Source: Acetitomaculum ruminis DSM 5522 (GTDB lineage Bacteria; Bacillota; Clostridia; Lachnospirales; Lachnospiraceae). Taken from it: a stretch of DNA of 64,000 bases. The position numbers and the translations under genes are program-made. The stretch's first letter is position 1. Every line of letters starts with the position of its first letter. The DNA lies in NCBI RefSeq assembly GCF_900112085.1, contig NZ_FOJY01000018.1:1-64000 (forward strand), in the 5' to 3' direction. Shown piece by piece: positions 31,981 through 41,428 of this stretch. The notes beneath the pieces were generated by a model. The model did not search any database. It saw nothing but the letters and a program-made list of their open reading frames with translations, and was not told the origin of the DNA.

Positions 31981-34900
31981 ATGAAAAAAAATTTTAGAAT
32001 GCTGTTACTGGCAATTTCGTTTTTACTTATGGCTTTATTTACAGCTATTGATGTAAAAGCCGCAGTAGGCGGACGCATTGTTACAGAATATAAAGATGAA
32101 GAAAATGGAATATTATACAGCTTTTACAAGAATGATGTTGATTCCAATAATAAATATTTTGTAACTGTTGAATTTTTGAAAGAAAAATATGAGGAAATCA
32201 CTATTAAATCATCTGTAAAGATTGATGATACTACCTATGAGTTTAATAGAATAGATATAGAGCCAGATGGTGGTGTTTCTTCACAAAATTTAAAATTTGA
32301 GGAAGGCTATGAAGTTATTAACGTTGGCGACATCAATTTAGCTTTTGCCAACCTTGAAAATATTGAATTTCCTAAGACTTTACAAAAGGTTGAGGGAAAT
32401 ACAAGAAAAAACGGAGAAAAAGAACCTGGATGGCTTGAAAATCTTTACAATAAGGCAAAAACTTCAGATAACGAAGTGGTTTATAAAGACCAGTCAGGTG
32501 TGCTTTATGTAAATAAGATTGCCCTTTATATAAAGGCTTTGCCGGAGGTTAAATCCATAACCATTAAAGAAGGAACTAAGGTAATTGCACCTTACGCAGC
32601 CTGTGATGATATTTATCTTGAAAGTATTACAATTCCGGATTCCGTTGAGGAAATTGAAGGCTATGCCTTTAGTGGAGATAATTCTTTAAAAGAGGTTATT
32701 TTTACAAAAGATTCCAATCTTAAAAAACTTGGTTACGGAGTTTTTGGTTATCAGATAGTCAACGATTATGAAAGAAGTGGCTTTACAGAAGATTTTGCAG
32801 CAAGTGGTGAAGTTTATAGATATGATAAGGATGGCAACCCTATAAAATGTGGTGCACCTATTGAAAAAATCACATTACCTGCAAAAGCTCTTTCATATGA
32901 CAGTGGTGTAGGATTGTTTAACGGATGTACTACCTTAAAAAATATTGAGTTTTACCCATGTAAGGATGATACAGCTCTTAGAATCGGTTATCAGTTTTTT
33001 GGATATTGTCACGAGCTTACATCAATTACAATTCCTGATAATGTAGATAAAATTGAAGGTTTTGCATTTTTAGGAACAACCTCACTTAAAACCATAGATA
33101 TTTCAGAAAAATCCCATATTAAAAAAATAGGCTATGGTGCATTTGGATATGGATCAAGTGGAGAATGTACAATAGTTTCAAGCCAGAATAGGCTTGGATG
33201 TGGTGTTACAACTATTAATATCCCAGGGGAAGTATTTAGAAATACTCCTGTAGGAATGTTTAATGGTAGCAAATATCTGACAAATATAAATATTTTAGAT
33301 GTAGAAGATAATTCAGATGAGCAAAAAGAGCAATATGGTTTTCTTGCCTTTAGAACCTTTAAAGATTGTAAGGCATTAAATAATGTTACAATTCCTGCTT
33401 TTATTGAAAAAATCGAAAATGAAGCTTTTTATGGAGCATCTGCTCTTACGGATTTAACAATTGCTGATGGTTCAAAGCTTAACTCATTTGGATATGGAAC
33501 CTTTGGATACGGGGATTATGGTGAAATAGAAAACGGCTCAGGTGTTCCATTATCCTCTATTAAAATTCCTATTGCCGCACTTAGGACAAGTTACTATGAC
33601 AATAATACAGGATTGTTTAATGGTTGCAAGACTTTAAATTCAGTTACTTTTGCAAATGAAGGATACAAATATCAAAGCGGTGATAATATTATAATATCCT
33701 ATCAGATGTTTAAGGATTGTTCTTCATTAAAAAGTATAGATTTACCTAATGAGGTAAGGAAAATTTCCACAAGAGCATTTAGTGGATGTACATCTCTTTC
33801 TACCTTTACAATTCATGAAGATTCAATGCTTGAACGCATTGAGCATGAAGCTTTTGGATGGAAGAAAGCCGGAATTAAAACATTTCTTGGCATTGATAGT
33901 ATTAGATTTGAATCAGGCTTAATAGATGATGCTTCAGGATTTGGTGTTTCAAATATCAGTAAAGAAGGGGCACCGATTACAGAAATATATATTCCAGCAG
34001 CCACTATTTTAGAAAACAGTGAAAGTTATACAAGTTATGGTTGCTTTGGACTGTTTTGCGGAAACTCAAGCCTTAAAAAAGTTACTTTTGGTGATTCAAC
34101 TAAAGTAAAAGACCAAAATATTACAAAATATGTAAATATCTCAGGTCAGATGTTTGCAGGTTGTACGTCCCTTACCACAATAGAAGGATTAAATAATGTA
34201 GATGGTATTCTTGCAGGTGCATTTGCAGGAGATAAAGCTCTTAAAACTGTTGATTTGAATAATGTAAAAAGAATTGATTATCTTTCATTTGCAATGACAG
34301 GTTTAGAAGAGATTACTTTACCGGAATCAATAAATTATGTAGGATTTGCAGCTTTAGCAAGTTGTACAGATCTTAAGACAATTAATATTGATACAGTTAA
34401 TGTCGGAAGAAATTCTTATTATGATCAGCCGGCTCTTAAAGATATATGTGCTTTATCAGCTACAAATATTTCTCCGTCATTTGACTTTGGAACTAATAAA
34501 GACTATGAAAGTACTGAAGCCTATGCAAAAGCCTTTCCTTTATTAACAAAAGTTGAAAATGTAAATATTTCAGCAAAAGAAAAAGAAGGCAGATATATAA
34601 CAATACTTGAGACTTATTCTCAGGCTATAGGAGACTATTATGGATTCTTACAGCAGATTCCTAGTCTTAAAAGAGTTAATATAGGCCAGGGTGCAACAGT
34701 TATACCTGCACATTCATTTGCTTTTGACTATAATCTGGAAGAAGTAAATATTCCTGATTCAGTTACAGAAATCGGAAACCGCGCTTTTATAGCTGATACT
34801 AAACTGGATTTAAATCTTGCTAGATTAAAAAATCTTAAACGAGTAGGTTCAGGAGCTTTCTTATTAGTAGAAACAGATGGCTCAACACAAGCTAGAAATG

Positions 34901-36867
34901 ATTATTCAGTAAATGACCTTAAGGGAGGATTTACAAATATAATTCTTCCGGAAGGAGTAAAATTAATCGGTGATGGTGCATTTTTCGGTCAGAGAAATGT
35001 TCAAAAAATTTACATTCCTTCATCTGTTGAAAATATCGGTCACGGAGCATTTATTTACAATAATGCCCTTAAAGAACTGGTTGTGGATGCAGATTTAGAC
35101 TTTAGTGTGGAGAACTTTAACGGATATTTCTTTAATGAATTTTCCTCCAGCTTAGAAAATGTAAAGATAAGCGGAAAATGCAATGCAGGAATGGTTCCTT
35201 TACTTTATGGCCTGAAGGCTTCACAAGTAGATCTTAGTGGATTTGAAGGTGTAACACAGTTCCCTGAAAATTCATTTAATGATATGGTTAATTTAAAATC
35301 CATAATTCTTCCTTCAACACTTTCTATAATAAAGCAAGGAAGCTTTGATGGTACAACTTCATTAAAGAGTGTTGTTTTACCTCGTAGTGTTAATACCATT
35401 GAATTAAATACATTTAGAAATACTTATAACTATAAGGTTTGTGAAAAAGATGGTGAAACAGTTACTGAAAAAGAATTAAAGAATGAAAACGGACAGGAAA
35501 TTGTTGTAATTAAAAATCCAAATGCAATTATTTATTATCCTGTTGCAAAACCTGTAATTACAGGAGATGAACTTTATGGTGAAGCATCAAATGAAGAAGT
35601 AAGATTAGAAGAACATATTAAGGCAGTAGAAATCGAGGTACCGGAAAAATATTATACTGATGAAGAAAAAACAAAAGAATATCTTGATGAGTATCTGCCT
35701 TTTGAATCAGATACAGTCCTTGTAGGATATAAGGGTTCAGCTGCCAGTGAATATGCTGATAAGTTTGGTCTTAAATTTGTGGATATTGAAAGCCTTAATG
35801 TAGAAAAAGAAGTTGAACCAACAGAAGAAAATTACGGTTATACTACATATTCTGCAAGTGTAGACGGTGCTAAATACAACTTTAATGAATATACATATCC
35901 TAAAAAACATAATTTAAAATATGTTGAGGAAGAAAAAGCTGCTGATTGTTTACATGAAGGAAAAACTGCATATTATGAGTGTCAGGATTGTCATAAAAAA
36001 TATGCAGACCCAAGTGGAGTATTAGAATTAAGTGATGCTGAAATTACCACTGTGGGAAATCATGTTTTAGAAAAAGTTACCGAAGAGGAAGGAAAAGATT
36101 GTAAACATAAAGGTAGTTGCCAACACTATAAATGTAAACTTTGTAAAAAATTATTCTCTGATTCCCTTGGATTAAATGAAATCACTCAAGAATCCATAGA
36201 AAAAGACTTTGGTGCTCATACTACTACAAAAGTAGAAAGAAAAGAAGCAACCTGTAGTAAAGATGGAAACATTGAATATTATGTATGCAGTGTTTGTGGA
36301 AAATATTTTGAAGACAAAGCTGCAACAAAAGAAATTGCTGATAAAACTTCAGTAATAATTAAAAAATCAGGACATAAATACAATAAACCGGTATTTACCT
36401 GGGATAAGAAAAAATGGAAGGCAAAAGCAGTATTTACCTGTAGCAAATGTAAAAATAAGGTTACAAAAACTGCAACTGTCACAAAAACCATTCAAAAAGC
36501 TACTGCTAAAAAAGACGGTAAAATTATCTATGTAGCAAAAGTGAAATTTGATGGAAAAAATTATGAAAATAAAATAACAAAAGCTAAAATTGCAAAAATT
36601 TCAAGCGTTACATTATCAGATACGAAATTTGTTTATAATGGTAAAGCCAAGAAACCTTTGGTAATCGTTAAAGACAGCAATAAAAAAGTTATTAATAAAA
36701 AATATTACACAGTAAGTTATTCCAATAACAAAAAAGTTGGAAAGGCTAGTGTAACGGTTACTTTTAAGGGTAATTATAGCGGCAAAATAACAAAGAAATT
36801 CACTATTGTAAAGGCAAAGACCACAAAGAAAAAATCAGTCAGCAAAAAGACTAAAAAAACAAAATAG
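31981..36867 (+). CDS. Giant secreted leucine-rich-repeat (BspA-type) surface protein
   Basis: 1628 residues with a signal peptide (to about residue 29). Many LRR_5/BspA-type repeats follow (for example ITIPDSVEEIEGYAFSG, VNIPDSVTEIGNRAF) to about residue 1190. Then come acidic linkers and three Cys-rich modules of the ATCSKDGNIEYYVCSVCGK type (about 1315-1480), and a C-terminal Ig-like module (FVYNGKAKKPLVIVKD...FKGNYSGKITKKFTI, about 1545-1610) with a Lys-rich tail. BspA-type proteins mediate adhesion or binding outside the cell. A similar Cys module ends the subtilase at 52497, suggesting a common surface-attachment or export role. A two-codon ORF (ATG AAA TGA, 31976) overlaps the start. 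Confidence 0.85.
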   Translation: MKKNFRMLLLAISFLLMALFTAIDVKAAVGGRIVTEYKDEENGILYSFYKNDVDSNNKYFVTVEFLKEKYEEITIKSSVKIDDTTYEFNRIDIEPDGGVSSQNLKFEEGYEVINVGDINLAFANLENIEFPKTLQKVEGNTRKNGEKEPGWLENLYNKAKTSDNEVVYKDQSGVLYVNKIALYIKALPEVKSITIKEGTKVIAPYAACDDIYLESITIPDSVEEIEGYAFSGDNSLKEVIFTKDSNLKKLGYGVFGYQIVNDYERSGFTEDFAASGEVYRYDKDGNPIKCGAPIEKITLPAKALSYDSGVGLFNGCTTLKNIEFYPCKDDTALRIGYQFFGYCHELTSITIPDNVDKIEGFAFLGTTSLKTIDISEKSHIKKIGYGAFGYGSSGECTIVSSQNRLGCGVTTINIPGEVFRNTPVGMFNGSKYLTNINILDVEDNSDEQKEQYGFLAFRTFKDCKALNNVTIPAFIEKIENEAFYGASALTDLTIADGSKLNSFGYGTFGYGDYGEIENGSGVPLSSIKIPIAALRTSYYDNNTGLFNGCKTLNSVTFANEGYKYQSGDNIIISYQMFKDCSSLKSIDLPNEVRKISTRAFSGCTSLSTFTIHEDSMLERIEHEAFGWKKAGIKTFLGIDSIRFESGLIDDASGFGVSNISKEGAPITEIYIPAATILENSESYTSYGCFGLFCGNSSLKKVTFGDSTKVKDQNITKYVNISGQMFAGCTSLTTIEGLNNVDGILAGAFAGDKALKTVDLNNVKRIDYLSFAMTGLEEITLPESINYVGFAALASCTDLKTINIDTVNVGRNSYYDQPALKDICALSATNISPSFDFGTNKDYESTEAYAKAFPLLTKVENVNISAKEKEGRYITILETYSQAIGDYYGFLQQIPSLKRVNIGQGATVIPAHSFAFDYNLEEVNIPDSVTEIGNRAFIADTKLDLNLARLKNLKRVGSGAFLLVETDGSTQARNDYSVNDLKGGFTNIILPEGVKLIGDGAFFGQRNVQKIYIPSSVENIGHGAFIYNNALKELVVDADLDFSVENFNGYFFNEFSSSLENVKISGKCNAGMVPLLYGLKASQVDLSGFEGVTQFPENSFNDMVNLKSIILPSTLSIIKQGSFDGTTSLKSVVLPRSVNTIELNTFRNTYNYKVCEKDGETVTEKELKNENGQEIVVIKNPNAIIYYPVAKPVITGDELYGEASNEEVRLEEHIKAVEIEVPEKYYTDEEKTKEYLDEYLPFESDTVLVGYKGSAASEYADKFGLKFVDIESLNVEKEVEPTEENYGYTTYSASVDGAKYNFNEYTYPKKHNLKYVEEEKAADCLHEGKTAYYECQDCHKKYADPSGVLELSDAEITTVGNHVLEKVTEEEGKDCKHKGSCQHYKCKLCKKLFSDSLGLNEITQESIEKDFGAHTTTKVERKEATCSKDGNIEYYVCSVCGKYFEDKAATKEIADKTSVIIKKSGHKYNKPVFTWDKKKWKAKAVFTCSKCKNKVTKTATVTKTIQKATAKKDGKIIYVAKVKFDGKNYENKITKAKIAKISSVTLSDTKFVYNGKAKKPLVIVKDSNKKVINKKYYTVSYSNNKKVGKASVTVTFKGNYSGKITKKFTIVKAKTTKKKSVSKKTKKTK

Positions 36868-36913
36868 TTTGATACTTTTCTTTGGTAATGTACTAGTGTT
36901 TTAACAGGCAGAC

Positions 36914-36942
36914 TTGCAAAACAAAAATTTTTGCATTATATT
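36914..36942 (+). promoter_or_regulatory. Promoter upstream of the YitT-type gene
   Basis: TTGCAA (36914-36919), 17-bp spacer, TATATT (36937-36942). Transcription would begin near 36949, just before the hairpin at 36973. Confidence 0.5.
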
Positions 36943-36972
36943 AATAAGCGTATTAGGCGAGTGCCTTGATCC

Positions 36973-37010
36973 ACGGCTGTTAGGGAAAATTCTCTGACAG
37001 CCGTTTTTTT
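36973..37010 (+). terminator. Intrinsic terminator (leader of YitT gene or end of a short RNA)
   Basis: ACGGCTGT and ACAGCCGT pair with additional inner pairs, followed by seven T. It could end the LRR transcript, but a promoter lies between the LRR gene and this hairpin, so attenuation or a ~60-nt RNA is possible. Confidence 0.7.
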
Positions 37011-37061
37011 AAGGCAATAAACAATTTGTCTTTTGTAAAACACATGGAGGAAATCAGGATA

Positions 37062-37967
37062 ATGAGTTCAAAAATTATTCAGGGAGCAAAAAAGACCTTA
37101 TTAATTTTATTTGGTAACTTTTTATATGCTTTGGCTGTAAAGTTTTTTCTTGCCCCTACCAAAATTGCCACAGCCGGTGTAACGGGAATAGGTCTTGCTG
37201 TTTCATCGGTATATGATGTAAGCACTTCTGATGTGGTAATGATTCTTAATATCGCAACTTTGTTAATAGGCCTTGTATTTTTGGGAAAGGAATTCGCGGC
37301 CGCAACTCTTTTAAGTACCCTGTCGTATCCCGTTTTTTTAAAATTCCTTGAAATGATAGCAGATGATGTAATTATTACAGAGGATATATTTCTATGCACA
37401 ATTTATGCCGGAGTGGTAACAGGTCTGGCTTTAGGCATAGTATTAAGACAGGGAGCAAGTACCGGAGGAATGGATATCCCCCCACTTGTTATAAATAAAT
37501 ATACAAAAATTCCAGTTTCCCTTCTTATAAATGTATTTGATACCCTGGTTTTAATAGCCCAGATTAATGTTTTTTCCATGAAAAACATTCTTTATGGAAT
37601 TATTCAGGTAATGATATTTACCTTTGTTCTTGATAAGATGCTTTTACTTGGAAATAGTATGACTCAGGTTAAGATAGTCAGCAAAGAATATGACAAAATA
37701 AGAAGTCTTATTCTTACCAGAGTAGACAGAGGTGTTACCCTGTTAGAAGCCCAGGGAGGTTATACTGATGAGAAAACAAAGCTTGTTATGTCAGTAATTT
37801 CCAACAGACAGTTATCGGCTGTGGAAAAGCTGGTTCATGAAACAGACCCGGAAGCCCTTATGATAGTTACAAAGGTAAACGAAGTATCCGGAAGAGGCTT
37901 TACTTTAGACCGTTCTTATGAGGTGAGTCCAAGGAAGGGCTTTGATAAATTCAAACAAAGTAATTAA
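37062..37967 (+). CDS. YitT-family membrane protein (DUF161/DUF2179)
   Basis: 301 residues. About five or six helices (FLYALAVKFFLAPTKIATAGVTGIG; RQGASTGGMDIPPLVINK) are followed by a soluble DUF2179 domain (VTLLEAQGGYTDEKTKLVMSVIS). Exact transport role of this family is not established. ATG 37062 is chosen for the GGAGGA about 10 bp upstream. It lies 14 bp before the asparaginase gene and probably shares its transcript. Confidence 0.85.
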   Translation: MSSKIIQGAKKTLLILFGNFLYALAVKFFLAPTKIATAGVTGIGLAVSSVYDVSTSDVVMILNIATLLIGLVFLGKEFAAATLLSTLSYPVFLKFLEMIADDVIITEDIFLCTIYAGVVTGLALGIVLRQGASTGGMDIPPLVINKYTKIPVSLLINVFDTLVLIAQINVFSMKNILYGIIQVMIFTFVLDKMLLLGNSMTQVKIVSKEYDKIRSLILTRVDRGVTLLEAQGGYTDEKTKLVMSVISNRQLSAVEKLVHETDPEALMIVTKVNEVSGRGFTLDRSYEVSPRKGFDKFKQSN

Positions 37968-37981
37968 AGAGGTTTAAAAAT

Positions 37982-38971
37982 ATGAAAAAGGTATTACTTA
38001 TAGCTACAGGAGGAACTATTGCTTCCAGAAAGGGCACAGGGGGACTGACACCCCAGATTTCTCCGGAAGATTTATTAAAATATATAGAACCTACTGCCAA
38101 AAGATTTAATATTGATACAATTACCCCCTTTAATTTAGATTCCACAAATGTAACTCCCAAACATTGGGAAGAGCTGGCTTTATGTATAAAAAATAATTAT
38201 GAAAAATATGATGGCTTTGTAATTACCCATGGAACAGATACTCTGGCTTATACGGCAGCAGCTCTTTCATATATGATTCAAAATTCAAATAAGCCCATAA
38301 TTATAACCGGAGCACAAAAGCCTATTGATTTTGATGATACAGATGCAAGAAACAATTTAAGCGACAGCATAATATATGCCGCAGATGACAAATCCAGAGG
38401 TGTGGTAATAGTATTTGATGGAAAAGTAATAGCTGCTACAAGAGCAAAAAAGGTGCGTACCAAAAGCTATAATGCTTTTTCCAGTATAAATTATCCTTTT
38501 TTAGCAGCTATATTTGATGGAAAAATAATAAGATACATACCCTGTGAAGAGTATAGTGAAAGTTTAAAAATATATACCAAAATAAACAAAAATGTTTGCC
38601 TTTTAAAGCTCATTCCGGGAATGGATGAAAAGCTTTTGAAACTGATGTTTGAAAGTTATGACGGAATAATTATTGAAAGCTTTGGAGTAGGAGGGGTGCC
38701 TGATTATATTAAAGACACTTTCATTGATTTATGTAAAAAATATTCTGAAAAAATGGTGGTAATGGCTACTCAGGTCACCCACGAAGGAAGTGATATGGCA
38801 GTCTATGAAGTTGGAGCTGACATAAAAGAAAAACTAACATTTTTTGAAACCCATGACATGACTTTGGAATCAGCTTTGGCGAAAACCATGTGGATTTTAG
38901 AAAATAAGGATGATTTAAAAAGAGAGGAAATTTTTTACAAGACAATCAATTACGATATCCTTATGAATTAG
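37982..38971 (+). CDS. ansA: L-asparaginase
   Basis: 329 residues without a signal peptide. The two catalytic threonine motifs are present: ATGGTIAS at residues 8-15 and THGTDTLAYTA near residue 81. The length and the C-terminal MATQVTHEGSDMAVYEVG agree with cytoplasmic type I asparaginases. It converts asparagine to aspartate and ammonia. It is coupled to the YitT-type gene by a 14-bp gap with an AGAGG site. No clear terminator follows. Confidence 0.88.
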   Translation: MKKVLLIATGGTIASRKGTGGLTPQISPEDLLKYIEPTAKRFNIDTITPFNLDSTNVTPKHWEELALCIKNNYEKYDGFVITHGTDTLAYTAAALSYMIQNSNKPIIITGAQKPIDFDDTDARNNLSDSIIYAADDKSRGVVIVFDGKVIAATRAKKVRTKSYNAFSSINYPFLAAIFDGKIIRYIPCEEYSESLKIYTKINKNVCLLKLIPGMDEKLLKLMFESYDGIIIESFGVGGVPDYIKDTFIDLCKKYSEKMVVMATQVTHEGSDMAVYEVGADIKEKLTFFETHDMTLESALAKTMWILENKDDLKREEIFYKTINYDILMN

Positions 38972-39057
38972 GGCAAAAGGGCTAATATATTCCAATTTAT
39001 ATTAATTAGTCATATGAAACTGAAAATTAAAAGTTTATTAACAATTCTCATAAACGG

Positions 39058-39085
39058 TTGACATGTGAAAGTATTTGGGTAAAAT
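39058..39085 (+). promoter_or_regulatory. Promoter of the riboswitch-controlled CDF gene
   Basis: Consensus TTGACA (39058-39063), 16-bp spacer, TAAAAT (39080-39085). Confidence 0.6.
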
Positions 39086-39127
39086 GTCTTTATACACAAA
39101 TGCATACTCTTTGCACTGCATTAAATC

Positions 39128-39220
39128 TACAGTACAAACTGAGCAGGCCGACTAAGGAGCCGGGTCACTTTTGTGACAGTGGATATCGAATTTTCTCATC
39201 CACGGGACAGTAGTTGCTAT
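39128..39220 (+). ncRNA. NiCo (czcD) riboswitch aptamer
   Basis: Conserved blocks of the NiCo class occur in order: AACTGAGCAGGC (39138-39147 region), AGGAGCCGGG, a GTCAC/GTGAC hairpin, a GTGGAT...ATCCAC hairpin, and GGGACAGT. These are the elements that line the cobalt/nickel sites in this riboswitch, and it is known to stand upstream of czcD-type CDF exporters, as here. Together with the terminator overlapping its 3' hairpin it should switch the exporter on when Co or Ni is high. The rest of the 38972-39360 gap holds the promoter and leader. Confidence 0.85.
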
Positions 39221-39244
39221 TACTGATTTCGTGGATGTTTTTTT
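39197..39244 (+). terminator. Riboswitch-controlled terminator
   Basis: CATCCACG (39197-39204) pairs either with upstream GTGGAT in the aptamer or with CGTGGATG (39230-39237), which is followed by seven T. The two pairings are mutually exclusive, the expected expression platform for ligand-stabilised anti-termination. Confidence 0.8.
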
Positions 39245-39360
39245 ATACCCGTAATCTAAAATAGCAAATAAAAAGTAGTCGCTAGTGCCATAGAGCTATC
39301 TCATTAGATTTGGTAAATGAGATATCAGATACCAAGATACACATTTAGGAGGTAACTATT

Positions 39361-40260
39361 ATGGAAAACAATTTCAATTTTGAAAAAACAGTAAACCGCG
39401 TATCAACTGTAAGTATTATGGGAAATCTGTTTCTTACATTATTTAAATTTGTAGCAGGAATCCTTGCCAGTTCAGGCGCTATGGTATCAGATGCCATACA
39501 TTCTGCATCAGATGTTTTTAGTAGTATTATAGTTGTTATCGGAGTTAAGATTGCATCAAAGGGCTCAGATAAGGATCATCCTTACGGACATGAGCGTTTT
39601 GAATGTGTAGCAGCTATTATCCTTGCAGGAGTTCTTTTTTCCACCGGTCTTGGCATTGGAAGAGGTGCCGTAGAGGATATTATTTCGGGAAATTATAAAA
39701 ATCTCGCAATTCCCGGCATATTGGCACTTGTTGCTGCCATAGTTTCCATTATTTCCAAGGAATTAATGTTTCAATACACAAAAGTTCATGCAAAAAGAAT
39801 TAATTCTTCAGCCCTTATGGCTGATGCATGGCATCACAGATCAGATGCTTTATCATCCATTGGAGCTTTAATTGGTATTATAGGAGCAAGACTTGGTTAT
39901 CCTATTTTTGATTCCATTGCAAGTCTTGTAATTTGTCTTTTCATCGTTAAAGCAGCCTATGACATATTTAAGGATTCCGTTGATAAGATGGTAGATAGCG
40001 CCTGTGAAAAAGATATGGAAGATGAAATAATGGAAGTTGCAAAAAAAGAAGAAGGCGTTCTTGGAATAGACAAGCTTACTACCAGAGTTTTTGGAAGCAA
40101 GATATATGTTGATATAGAAATTTCTGCTGATGGAGGCAAAACATTAACTGAAACCCATGCTATAGCAGAAAATGTCCATGATGTTATAGAAAACACATTT
40201 CCAAGTGTAAAACACATAATGGTACATGTTAATCCATGTTCGGCATTTGCCATCAGATAA
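39361..40260 (+). CDS. Cation diffusion facilitator (CzcD-like Co/Ni exporter)
   Basis: 299 residues. About six helices include the TM2 and TM5 metal sites (SDAIHSASDVF; MADAWHHRSDALSS, HxxxD pairs) and the loop HPYGHERFE. A cytoplasmic domain (about 210-299) ends in FPSVKHIMVHVNP. CDF proteins expel divalent cations in exchange for protons. The NiCo riboswitch in its leader indicates cobalt and/or nickel as the physiological trigger. AGGAGG lies 8 bp before the ATG. Confidence 0.9.
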   Translation: MENNFNFEKTVNRVSTVSIMGNLFLTLFKFVAGILASSGAMVSDAIHSASDVFSSIIVVIGVKIASKGSDKDHPYGHERFECVAAIILAGVLFSTGLGIGRGAVEDIISGNYKNLAIPGILALVAAIVSIISKELMFQYTKVHAKRINSSALMADAWHHRSDALSSIGALIGIIGARLGYPIFDSIASLVICLFIVKAAYDIFKDSVDKMVDSACEKDMEDEIMEVAKKEEGVLGIDKLTTRVFGSKIYVDIEISADGGKTLTETHAIAENVHDVIENTFPSVKHIMVHVNPCSAFAIR

Positions 40261-40286
40261 AAAATAAGAAAATGCCATAAATGAAG

Positions 40287-40321
40287 TCTCAGACAGTAAA
40301 AAAGCTGTCTGGGATTTTTTT
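40287..40321 (+). terminator. Intrinsic terminator after the CDF gene
   Basis: TCTCAGACAG and CTGTCTGGGA pair around an 8-nt loop and are followed by seven T. Confidence 0.75.
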
Positions 40322-40457
40322 ATTTCAAGGTGGAGATTTTTTCCTTGACTTGTACAAATATAATATTTAGAGAAGATTAATATATGATTAATAAGGAAAA
40401 AAGCTTTTTTATCGAATATATTATTAGGAAAGGTAATCATGAACTAAAAGTCAGGAG

Positions 40458-41303
40458 ATGAGAAAAGTGATTTTAGATAGATTTGAAATGAGTGAAGCAG
40501 AAAAAGCAGGTTTAGAAGAATATATAAGAAATGTATACGCAACAGCCACAGAAGTAAAAGATTATGATGACTCTTATATTTCAGCCTGGGATGAGGTTGT
40601 AAGTTTTGCTGATATGCTAAGTGGTGGAGATATAGTCAATGAATATATTTTAAAAGATAAAAAGATTGATTTTGTAGAGCCTGAAAAAATCAGAGTAGAG
40701 GTTTATGATTCCTTTGCCGGAAAAATTCCTGTAATATATTTTGAAAATCCAAAGGATTTTGAAGACTTTGTTGCAGAAACTGTTTATGAAGGAAAAACTC
40801 CTCAAAATCTTAAGGAAATAGGCGCCTCAATTTATAGCAAGGATAATACCAGATTTGTAGTTTTATCATCAAAGGGATATTGTAACATCAGTGCTAAAGA
40901 AATGGGCTTACCTGAGGAAGTATGGCATTTGACCTCTATGATAATAAGACGAGAACATGAATGTACCCACTGTTATACAAATAGACATTTCGGGATTTCA
41001 AATTTTAACCTCCATGATGAATTAATGGCAGATTTTTTTGGAATGTATGAAGCAGTAGGATATTATAAGGCAGAGGATTTTTTGAAATTTATAGGTGTTC
41101 TTGAAAGTAGTGGAAAAAGGATAGACGAATTCACTGAAGAAATGACTCCTTCCCAGAAAGAAGCTATTTGTGAAATAGCAGCCATATGTGCCCAAAATCT
41201 TGAAAAATGGAGCAATACAGATGAATTTCGCGCCATGACAAGGCAGGATCGGGTAAAATATCTTTGCATGGCAGGGATAGAAGGAATGTTTCTTGGTATA
41301 TAA
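40458..41303 (+). CDS. Uncharacterised HEXXH protein, putative zinc metallopeptidase
   Basis: 281 residues, no signal peptide or membrane helix. I do not recognise a named family. Residues 167-171 read HECTH, an HEXXH zinc motif inside a helix (SMIIRREHECTHCYTNR), and 17 residues later HDELMADFFGMYEA provides E188 and D192, positions suited to a third ligand. The N-terminal 150 residues look like a substrate or regulatory domain. ATG 40458 abuts AGGAG; GTG 40467, nine bp after AGGAG, may be the true start. It is a monocistronic gene bounded by terminator-like hairpins. Peptidase activity is inferred from the motif only. Confidence 0.7.
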   Translation: MRKVILDRFEMSEAEKAGLEEYIRNVYATATEVKDYDDSYISAWDEVVSFADMLSGGDIVNEYILKDKKIDFVEPEKIRVEVYDSFAGKIPVIYFENPKDFEDFVAETVYEGKTPQNLKEIGASIYSKDNTRFVVLSSKGYCNISAKEMGLPEEVWHLTSMIIRREHECTHCYTNRHFGISNFNLHDELMADFFGMYEAVGYYKAEDFLKFIGVLESSGKRIDEFTEEMTPSQKEAICEIAAICAQNLEKWSNTDEFRAMTRQDRVKYLCMAGIEGMFLGI

Positions 41304-41383
41304 AAAATCTGATTCTAACCTATTTGTTTTTTCCTTTGACATTTTTCTTTAAATATGACATTCTAATTATGAGAAAATATGAT

Positions 41384-41428
41384 GAAGTCATTAATATATA
41401 GTAATATTTTACTATATATTTTGACTTC
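41384..41428 (+). terminator. Long AT-rich inverted repeat after the HEXXH gene
   Basis: GAAGTCA...ATATATAGT and ACTATATAT...TGACTTC form a nested inverted repeat of about 20 bp per arm. TTTAA follows. It may be a weak terminator or an operator for the sensor kinase gene downstream. Confidence 0.45.

Noticed and set aside
31976-31984. Two-codon upstream ORF (ATG AAA TGA) overlapping the LRR gene start
   Set aside because: Probably chance; GGAAGGAG can serve ATG 31981 directly. It could tune initiation but nothing supports this.
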